This document shows, piece by piece, positions 57,508 to 64,000 of a stretch of 64,000 nucleotides of DNA. This stretch comes from Filibacter tadaridae (GTDB lineage: Bacteria; Bacillota; Bacilli; Bacillales_A; Planococcaceae). A model generated the notes under the pieces. That model was given only the letters and a program-made list of their open reading frames with translations. It was not told the origin of the DNA and did no database searches. The stretch spans positions 62,001 through 126,000 of the forward strand of contig NZ_UXAV01000036.1 in the NCBI RefSeq assembly GCF_900609045.1, in the 5' to 3' direction. The translations under genes were made by a program, and so were the position numbers. How positions within the stretch are numbered: position 1 is the stretch's first letter; each line of letters begins with the position of its first letter.

Positions 57508-60270
57508 ATGACAAAGAAAAATTTATTTTCTATCACAGAAATTGAAGATAAAACAAAAAAAATAATTGAAAAGTTAAACAAAGAAACTTTTATTGAAGAG
57601 TTTTTGGGACTTTTTGATATACCTAAAACAAGCATCACACGTGCAAAATCAAGTGAAGGCGATTTTTTGATACGAAATAAAGTTCGTTATCGAGAGGTTG
57701 AAAATAATCCACTACACGCTATTGATGAAATCGGGCAAGAAATTGTAACTCAAAATCAAAAGCCTCGCTATCTCATCACAACTGATTTTGAAATGCTTTA
57801 TGCAAAAGATACAGAATCAAATGATTCGCTCGCTATTAATTTCGAAGACTTGCCCACTTCCGCCGATTTTTTTCTCGCGTGGAATGGTATTGAGAAAGCA
57901 GATTACCAAAACGAAAGCCCGGCAGATATTAAAGCTGCTAAGCGTTTCACAAAACTCTATGATGAATTGGTTAAAATCAATCCTGAGCTTGCGAGAGAGG
58001 AAGCTGATGGCAAATCATTTAATCTTTTTTTGATTCGTTCTCTTTTCTTGTACTTCTCTGAGGATACAGGAATTATCAAAAAAGGTTCTTTTACTAATAT
58101 CCTTAAAAAAAGGACCGAAATCGATGGTAGTAATTTAAACTCAGTCATCAAAGATTTATTTTCAATTTTAGATGTTCCTGAAAACCAAAGACATGACATC
58201 CCTGAACGGTTGAAAGAATTTCCATATGTAAACGGGGAATTGTTCAAAGAATCACATCACGACTTGAATTTTAGCACTCTTACTCGAAAACTACTCATCG
58301 AAGCAGGTGAATTGCTCAAATGGAATGAAATCAATCCTGATATTTTGGGAGCAATGATTCAAACTGTTGCTAACAAAGAAGAACGTCAAGTTTCAGGCAT
58401 GCACTACACGAGTATGCCAAATATCATGAAAGTGATTAAACCACTATTTTTAGACAATCTTCAAGCAGAGTACCAAAGGCTTTCTGACCGTTCAGATGAT
58501 TACAAAGAACGCGAAATTACCGAAAAACAAAAACGTGAACAACAACGAGATATTATAAAACAACTAAATAGCTTACTTGAACGAATGAGTAAAATTAAGT
58601 TCTTAGACCCTGCCTGTGGTTCTGGTAACTTTTTGATTATTACTTACAAAGAGCTTCGCAGACTCGAAATCAAAATCCTTGTTAAAATTCGCGAAATTCA
58701 GGAAGCCTTAAATGAAAAGAATGTTTATCAAGGAGATTTGCTCAAGCGATCTAAGATAAGACTTAACCGATTCTCAGGTATTGAACTTGATGATTTTGCA
58801 CATGAGGTAGCTAGACTTTCTCTTTATATTGCTGAACATCAAATGAATGTAGAGATGATTGAATCCCTAGCGGACTATCAACCTAGAATCCTTCCGCTCC
58901 AGGAATCAGGGAATATCGTACACGATAATGCCTTACGCATAGATTGGAATGAAATTGTCAAACATGAGGAAAATGATGAAGTCTATATCATGGGGAATCC
59001 ACCATATATCGGTAGCAAACGGCAAACTGAGGATCAAAAAAAAGAACTAGATAATTTATTTTTAAATGTTCCTAATCACCGACAGTTGGATTATATTTCT
59101 GGTTGGTTTATCAAAGGAGCAAAATTTATTCACCATGTGAATGCAAAACTTGCATTCGTCACCACTAACTCTATAAACCAAGGACAGCAGGTTGCCGTAC
59201 TTTGGAATGAAATATTTAAATACAACGTTGAAATAAATTTCGCTTATACTTCATTTAAATGGACTAACAGTGCAAGCAACAATGCAGGTGTTATAGTTGC
59301 GATCATTGGAATTTGCTCAATTGGGAAAAGTGAGTTTAAATACTTATTTGATGAAACTGAGGTTGCTAGAACCGTAAAAAGAATAAATGCTTACTTGGTA
59401 GATGGTGAAAACATTCTAGTTTCAGAAAAAAGTAGTCCAATATCTGATATACCCAAAGTTGTTTTTGGAAGTATGGCGAATGATAATGGAAATTTGATTT
59501 TTAGTACTGATGAGTATTTTGAAGTTATTGATAAATACCCTGATTTGAGAAAAGTTATAAAAAAATTCATTGGTGGAAAAGATTTTATAGATGGTAGTTA
59601 TAGATATGCTTTATGGATGACCCAAAAAGACTTTGAAAAGCATGCAGATAATCAATTGATATTAAAAAGAACAACTGCTGTAAAGAAATATCGGCAAAAT
59701 AGTAAAAGGACTTCCACTCAAGAGTTATCAAAATATCCTTATCGCTTTGGAGAATGCAGATATGAAGACAAAGATTATATACTAATTCCACGAACATCAT
59801 CAGAGTCCCGTGAATATGTGCCAATGGGATATTTCACAGATCAATCAGTAGTCGCAGACTCTGCAATGGCGGTATACAACGCCCCAATCTGGCTCCTTGG
59901 CATCCTAGAATCTCGCATGCATATGACCTGGCTTCGAGCGGTTGGTGGCAGATTGAAAACGGATTATCGCTATTCCGCAGGCATGGTTTACAATACTTTC
60001 CCTATTCCAAAGCTTTCAACAAACCGTAAAAATATCCTAGAAGAAGCCGTTTTAGAGATGCTGGATGTCCGTGAGGAAGAAGGTGGTACACTTGCTGAGC
60101 TTTACGGCGGTGCGAATAAAGCAATGAACGCACGATTACGCGAAGCACATGAAAAGATTGATGGCATTGTGGAGCGTGCCTATAAGCAAGAACCTTTTAA
60201 ATCCGACGAGGAACGATTGAGTGTATTGTTGAAACTTTATCAAGAAATGGTTAGTGAGGAGAAAAAATGA
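57508..60270 (+). CDS. yeeA: Type II-like N6-adenine DNA methyltransferase, YeeA-like
   Basis: 920 residues. The SAM motif FLDPACGSGNFLI (about residue 365) and catalytic GNPPYIG (NPPY from about 497) identify an N6-adenine MTase with the N-MTase order of type IIG and ISP proteins. A long C-terminal target-recognition region follows (about 640-900). The N-terminal 340 residues carry no visible PD-(D/E)xK nuclease: where MmeI-type enzymes have D-ExK, this has EGDFLIRNKVRYREVEN. Cleavage is therefore probably supplied by another subunit. Size and operon match B. subtilis YeeA. The stop overlaps the helicase start (ATGA). Confidence 0.87.
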   Translation: MTKKNLFSITEIEDKTKKIIEKLNKETFIEEFLGLFDIPKTSITRAKSSEGDFLIRNKVRYREVENNPLHAIDEIGQEIVTQNQKPRYLITTDFEMLYAKDTESNDSLAINFEDLPTSADFFLAWNGIEKADYQNESPADIKAAKRFTKLYDELVKINPELAREEADGKSFNLFLIRSLFLYFSEDTGIIKKGSFTNILKKRTEIDGSNLNSVIKDLFSILDVPENQRHDIPERLKEFPYVNGELFKESHHDLNFSTLTRKLLIEAGELLKWNEINPDILGAMIQTVANKEERQVSGMHYTSMPNIMKVIKPLFLDNLQAEYQRLSDRSDDYKEREITEKQKREQQRDIIKQLNSLLERMSKIKFLDPACGSGNFLIITYKELRRLEIKILVKIREIQEALNEKNVYQGDLLKRSKIRLNRFSGIELDDFAHEVARLSLYIAEHQMNVEMIESLADYQPRILPLQESGNIVHDNALRIDWNEIVKHEENDEVYIMGNPPYIGSKRQTEDQKKELDNLFLNVPNHRQLDYISGWFIKGAKFIHHVNAKLAFVTTNSINQGQQVAVLWNEIFKYNVEINFAYTSFKWTNSASNNAGVIVAIIGICSIGKSEFKYLFDETEVARTVKRINAYLVDGENILVSEKSSPISDIPKVVFGSMANDNGNLIFSTDEYFEVIDKYPDLRKVIKKFIGGKDFIDGSYRYALWMTQKDFEKHADNQLILKRTTAVKKYRQNSKRTSTQELSKYPYRFGECRYEDKDYILIPRTSSESREYVPMGYFTDQSVVADSAMAVYNAPIWLLGILESRMHMTWLRAVGGRLKTDYRYSAGMVYNTFPIPKLSTNRKNILEEAVLEMLDVREEEGGTLAELYGGANKAMNARLREAHEKIDGIVERAYKQEPFKSDEERLSVLLKLYQEMVSEEKK

Positions 60271-62198
60271 CATCGAATATTTTTGAAATTAATTATAATG
60301 GTACTGGACAAAGCCAAAACACAAATGCATTAGGGATGCGTGAGATGCAGGCACGTGTCTATGAGAAACGTGCGTCACAATATCTATTAGTTAAAGCGCC
60401 CCCTGCATCAGGGAAATCACGAGCGTTGATGTTTGTAGCCTTGGATAAGCTCACAAATCAAGGCATAAAAAAAGCAATTATTGCAGTTCCAGAACGTTCG
60501 ATAGGTAAATCTTTTCAAACCACAGAACTCGGCAAATTTGGCTTTTTCTCTGATTGGGTTATTAGTCCAAAAAACAATCTTACGGACCGTGGAACAAGTG
60601 AAAGTAAAGTGTCGCAGTTTGTTGATTTTATTCGTTCTACAAACCCAGAAGATAATATTATGGTTTGTACTCATGCGACTTTACGTTTTGCCTTTGAGAA
60701 ATTGAATGACTCCGATTTCGATAATATTTTACTTGCCATTGATGAGTTTCATCATGTATCACAAGGTGAAAATTCTGTACTTGGTAATGCGATGCGTAAT
60801 ATTATGGGGAATTCTTCTGCACATATCGTTGCGATGACTGGCTCCTACTTTCGTGGCGATTCAGTCCCGATTCTGGATCCTACCGACGAGCAAAAGTTTG
60901 ATAAGGTAACCTATACTTATTATGAACAACTTGAAGGTTATAAATATCTAAAGAGTTTTGCGATGGGCTATAGCTTTTATCGAGGTCGCTATACTGATGC
61001 GCTTTCGGAAGTTCTAGATACTTCAAAGAAAACAATTATTCATATTCCAAATGTAAATTCCGGGGAATCTACAAAAGATAAATATGATGAAGTTGACCGT
61101 ATTCTGGAAGAATTAGGTGATGCGAAATTTGATGAAAATACAGGACTTTGGCTAGTAACTGAAGAATCTGGTCGAGTATTAAAAATTGCTGATTTGGTTA
61201 ATGAAGAAGGCCGTGAAAAGGTTCAAGAATACATCCGAAATATGTCTGAAATTGATGACTTGGATATTATCATTGCTCTTGGTATGGCAAAAGAGGGATT
61301 TGACTGGCCTTTCGCGGAATATGCTTTAACAATTGGTTATCGTAATTCATTAACTGAAGTTGTGCAAATTATTGGGCGTGTGACTCGTGATAGTTCAAAT
61401 AAAACTCATGCACAATTCACCAATTTAATTGCCCAACCAGATGCTCAAGATGATGAGGTCATGTTTGCGGTTAATAATGTCATGAAGGCAATCACTGCAA
61501 GTCTTTTGATGGAATCTGTATTAGCTCCAAACTTTAACTTTAAGCGTAAAGATAATGATGATCAAAAATCAAAAGGAACAGATATTTTCATTAAAGGTTT
61601 AAAAGAGCCAAGTACTGATCGTTCAAAAAATATTATTCAAAGTGATTTGAATGATTTGAAAGCGACTATTTTACAAGACAGTCAAATTCAGCAAGCTATA
61701 GCTGCTGGTGTCGATGCAAAAGTGATTAATAAACAACTTATACCGCGTGTGATAATGAATACCTATCCTGATTTGTCAAATGATGAAACTGAGGAAGTTC
61801 GTCAGCACTTAGTTGCACAAGCTGTCATTCAGTCTGCGGACCGTGAAGAAGGAACAGGCGGAAACCAATTTCTTAGAATGGCGAATAAGTTTATAAATAT
61901 TGATGAAATTGCCATCGATTTGATTGATGAAGTGAATCCTTTCCAGCGTGCTTATGAGGTTATTTCAAAGGAAATTGATGCACCAACTTTACGCTTTATC
62001 CAAGATTATATGGATGGTATAAAATTTACTTTTTCTGAGGATGAATTAGTTATGTTGTATCCTCAAATTGTTCAATTTAAAAATGAAAATGGTAGAATTC
62101 CAGTTAAGTCTAGTTCAGACCAATACGAGCAAAGATTAGCCTATGCTTTATTACGTTTGGAGCAATTAAGGAGAGAGAGACAGGATGGACAAGTTTAA
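60267..62198 (+). CDS. yeeB: SF2 helicase of the operon, YeeB-like
   Basis: 643 residues. Walker A VKAPPASGKSRA (residues 44-51), DEFHHV (about 159) as a DExH box, SGSYFRG-like motif III in AMTGSYFRG, and motif VI QIIGRVTRDSSN (about 370) form a type I-restriction-like SF2 motor. The C-terminal 200 residues are helical and probably contact partners. It overlaps yeeA by four bases and yeeC by 14, so the three proteins are made in fixed ratio. Translocation on foreign DNA is the likely task. Confidence 0.87.
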   Translation: MTSNIFEINYNGTGQSQNTNALGMREMQARVYEKRASQYLLVKAPPASGKSRALMFVALDKLTNQGIKKAIIAVPERSIGKSFQTTELGKFGFFSDWVISPKNNLTDRGTSESKVSQFVDFIRSTNPEDNIMVCTHATLRFAFEKLNDSDFDNILLAIDEFHHVSQGENSVLGNAMRNIMGNSSAHIVAMTGSYFRGDSVPILDPTDEQKFDKVTYTYYEQLEGYKYLKSFAMGYSFYRGRYTDALSEVLDTSKKTIIHIPNVNSGESTKDKYDEVDRILEELGDAKFDENTGLWLVTEESGRVLKIADLVNEEGREKVQEYIRNMSEIDDLDIIIALGMAKEGFDWPFAEYALTIGYRNSLTEVVQIIGRVTRDSSNKTHAQFTNLIAQPDAQDDEVMFAVNNVMKAITASLLMESVLAPNFNFKRKDNDDQKSKGTDIFIKGLKEPSTDRSKNIIQSDLNDLKATILQDSQIQQAIAAGVDAKVINKQLIPRVIMNTYPDLSNDETEEVRQHLVAQAVIQSADREEGTGGNQFLRMANKFINIDEIAIDLIDEVNPFQRAYEVISKEIDAPTLRFIQDYMDGIKFTFSEDELVMLYPQIVQFKNENGRIPVKSSSDQYEQRLAYALLRLEQLRRERQDGQV

Positions 62199-63339
62199 TC
62201 TTGAAGATATTTTTTCAGACCCAATATTTGATGAGCTAATAGCCGAAACGCCTAATAAACAAGTTAAGCGAATTGACCCGGAGTTTGAAAAATTTCAAGA
62301 GATTATCGAATGGATAAAAAGTCATGATGGAAAAGAACCAGAGAAATCTCGGAATATGACCGAAAGAAAATTATTTTCCAGACTTAAAGGCTATCGTGAC
62401 AAGCCAGAAATGATAAAGAAACTCGCTGAGATTGATGAACTAAACTTATTTGATAGTCAAAATACAGTTTTAGAAAATCCGAAAAAAAATCTCGAATCCC
62501 TCGATGATATTCTTAATGATGATACATTTTTTGAGAAAAAAGATAAAGTTGATTCACTACTTGATGTGTCGAGATACAAGAGAACAATTAGTGCGGCTGA
62601 TAAATATAGCGTTCGGAAACGGGCTAGCCATTTCGAACAATATGAGCCTCTGTTTAAACTTGTTCAAAAAGAGATTGCAAATGGTACTCGAAAGATAATA
62701 CCTGTCGATACAGAAAAAAACATTATACCAGGTAAATTTTATGTTGATAATGGAATTCTCCTTTACGTTTTATCTGTAGGTGATTATTATATAGATAAAA
62801 ATGGTTATCGTAACGCAAAGCTTCATCTTATTTATGAAAATGGAACTGAAAACAAAGGGATTTTATTGAGATCATTTGCATCAAATCTCTTTGATAAAGC
62901 CCGTCACGGTCGAATGGTAACCGAAGTAATGAGTGATGTTATGGGAGAAACAACCGTTGAAGAAAGAGCTACCGAATATCTGACTACCGGATATATTTAT
63001 GTAGTCAGATCTCTTAGCTCAAATCCTGAAGTATCAAAATATCAAAACCTTTATAAGATTGGTTTTGCTGGTGGAAGTGTTGAAAAACGCATTGCTAATG
63101 CTGAAAATGAAGCCACCTACCTATATGCACCTGTAAAAGTTATTGCGACATGGGAAGTTCAAAACTTTAGTGCTCAGAAACTAGAAACAGTAATTCATCA
63201 TAGATTTGAAGATAAGCAATTACAAATTTCTGTTCCAACAGCAAATGGAAAAATTGAAAACCCCAAAGAATGGTATTTGGTTCCTTTGGCTGAAATTGAA
63301 ACAAGCATAAATGAGATTATTGTGAAATTGAATAGTTAA
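62185..63339 (+). CDS. yeeC: GIY-YIG (T5orf172-type) nuclease subunit, YeeC-like
   Basis: 384 residues. The N-terminal two thirds are charged and helical, including LESLDDILNDDTFFEKKD. The C-terminal domain (about 265-380) is a GIY-YIG nuclease of the T5orf172/MUG113 branch: GYIYVVR stands for GIY, LYKIGFA for YIG, then Arg in VEKRIANAE and the metal-binding Glu in KLETVIHHRF. It supplies the probable nuclease of the MTase-helicase complex. It overlaps the helicase gene by 14 bases. No further gene follows on this strand before 63648. Confidence 0.87.
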   Translation: MDKFNLEDIFSDPIFDELIAETPNKQVKRIDPEFEKFQEIIEWIKSHDGKEPEKSRNMTERKLFSRLKGYRDKPEMIKKLAEIDELNLFDSQNTVLENPKKNLESLDDILNDDTFFEKKDKVDSLLDVSRYKRTISAADKYSVRKRASHFEQYEPLFKLVQKEIANGTRKIIPVDTEKNIIPGKFYVDNGILLYVLSVGDYYIDKNGYRNAKLHLIYENGTENKGILLRSFASNLFDKARHGRMVTEVMSDVMGETTVEERATEYLTTGYIYVVRSLSSNPEVSKYQNLYKIGFAGGSVEKRIANAENEATYLYAPVKVIATWEVQNFSAQKLETVIHHRFEDKQLQISVPTANGKIENPKEWYLVPLAEIETSINEIIVKLNS

Positions 63340-63506
63340 TTCAAATTTATTAACTTTGGGTGCCTGTGCAACATTGAATTCGGAATAATTTACTGCTTGG
63401 TCATTTCACGCTATCATTTCTCCTCTTAAAGCGTAAGAATGAATGTAAATATTAAAAGAGAGAAGAGCTGGGAGCTCCTCTCTCTAACAGCTATTATGGT
63501 CAGGGT

Positions 63507-63549
63507 GGTGGTTATCAAACAAAACTTATTTTCGTTGATAACCACCTTT
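63507..63549. terminator. Terminator between yeeC and the convergent gene
   Basis: GGTGGTTATCAA pairs with TTGATAACCACC, followed by TTTC. A second GC-rich hairpin (AGAGAGAAGAGCT/AGCTCCTCTCTCT) lies at 63459-63487. No gene is visible in 63340-63647. Confidence 0.75.
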
Positions 63550-63647
63550 CTGCTTTGCAAACCTTAACAATAAGCGGTTTTCTGTGGTGATCCTAATAAA
63601 AGTCATCATACTGTATCTTTAATATAGTATATGTGGAATGGTTGCTC

Positions 63648-63968
63648 CTATTCTATCCACTCACTAGTATAGTAGCCATTTATTAAATACAATCGATGGA
63701 TATAATCACGAATAAGCCCTTTCCTGAAATTCATCTTTTCATTTGCAATTTCAAGGTCACCAAGTTTCTTTTTTATTTCACGATATGGAGGGCTGCTTAT
63801 TACCTCTACATCTGAAACTTCATTGACAGTTTCAATTCTTTTTACATAGTCAGTTACAATTCGAGCTAACTCCGCTACCTCTCTTGTATCGAGTTCTATT
63901 TGGTGTTGTTCGTCCTTAATCAATTTTATTAGTAATTCTGAAGAAGTGGTTTGTGTATTGTAAGACAT
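63648..63968 (-). CDS. Small coiled-coil hypothetical protein
   Basis: 106 residues, soluble, rich in Glu, Ile and Lys with likely coiled coils (IELDTREVAELARIVTDYVK). Not recognised. It reads toward the YeeABC-like operon and lies wholly inside the window (ATG at 63968). GGGAGT lies about a dozen bases upstream, a loose spacing. Whether it belongs to the island is unknown because the right boundary is not seen. Confidence 0.6.
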   Translation of the reverse strand: MSYNTQTTSSELLIKLIKDEQHQIELDTREVAELARIVTDYVKRIETVNEVSDVEVISSPPYREIKKKLGDLEIANEKMNFRKGLIRDYIHRLYLINGYYTSEWIE

Positions 63969-64000
63969 CTTTTTATGACTCCCTTCAATTGATGAAAATT

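Larger units (their letters stand above)
47085..64000. mobile_element. Integrative island at ssrA (left end and interior; right end outside window)
   Basis: Directly after the tmRNA 3' end come integrase arm-type repeats, a tyrosine integrase and an excisionase-like protein, then primase-like genes and accessory genes, with lower GC and more spacer than the core. No structural, packaging or lysis genes are seen, so it could be a phage satellite, a plasmid-like integrative element or a decayed prophage. I found no second copy of the tmRNA 3' end (attR) before 64000. Confidence 0.85.

Noticed and set aside
57508-63339. Classical type I restriction system (hsdRMS)
   Set aside because: There is no separate specificity subunit with paired target-recognition domains, and the nuclease is of the GIY-YIG class rather than an HsdR fusion.
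47085-64000. Complete prophage
   Set aside because: No terminase, portal, capsid, tail or lysis genes were seen; only integration, replication and accessory genes are present in the visible part.
63400-64000. Right attachment site (attR) within the window
   Set aside because: No repeat of the tmRNA 3' end (GACTCCCGCCGTCTCCA) was found after 47084.

Overview
The window looks like the chromosome of an endospore-forming, low-GC Gram-positive bacterium of the Bacillales. Gene order follows Bacillus subtilis in long blocks: yvoD-ppaX-yvoF, yvcD-trxB, yvcI-rapZ-glmR-whiA-crh, clpP-tRNA-Arg, cggR-gapA-pgk-tpiA-gpmI-eno, and secG-est-rnr-smpB-ssrA. Crh, CggR, a CtsR box and a gamma-type spore protein agree with this. 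The pattern of insertions and small Asn-rich proteins suggests Sporosarcina or another Planococcaceae, but that is inference.

Layout. 1-9270 is a conserved housekeeping block: HPr/Crh carbon control (PpaX, Crh), thioredoxin reductase, the RapZ-GlmR-WhiA cell-envelope/division cluster, ClpP under a CtsR-type promoter, and a tRNA-Arg(CCG). 9271-34910 is a strain-variable stretch of short units, each ending in its own terminator: two GsiB-type KGG stress proteins, a metallopeptidase-like protein, a large KatE catalase, an MBL hydrolase, a permease, a gamma SASP, a 1283-residue SF1 helicase with a probable winged-helix partner, a repeat-containing secreted protein, a FAD/Rieske oxidoreductase, a PAS-GGDEF cyclase, a CYP152 peroxygenase, a short-form aconitase and a LemA/TPM pair. 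34907-46645 is the glycolytic operon under CggR, then secG-est-rnr-smpB. 46728-47084 is tmRNA.

From 47085 to the right edge lies an AT-rich integrative island inserted at the 3' end of ssrA. It holds a tyrosine integrase, an excisionase-like protein, a zinc-ribbon/RES-domain protein (possible NAD-degrading toxin), two primase-like genes each preceded by a copy of the same roughly 500-bp structured non-coding module, a zinc-finger protein plus its broken copy, a truncated Xre repressor, and an overlapping three-gene operon of DNA methyltransferase, SF2 helicase and GIY-YIG nuclease. That operon has the architecture of B. subtilis yeeA-yeeB-yeeC and is best read as a restriction-like anti-phage system. 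The right end of the island is not in the window.

The strongest candidates for under-described biology are: (i) the methyltransferase-helicase-GIY-YIG operon; (ii) the duplicated structured module before two primase genes, whose hairpins keep their position while changing sequence; (iii) the coiled-coil helicase plus partner cassette, bracketed by two same-orientation copies of a dispersed intergenic repeat; (iv) the repeat-packed gapA-pgk spacer inside an otherwise compact glycolytic operon. All calls are from reading the sequence; no database search was run.
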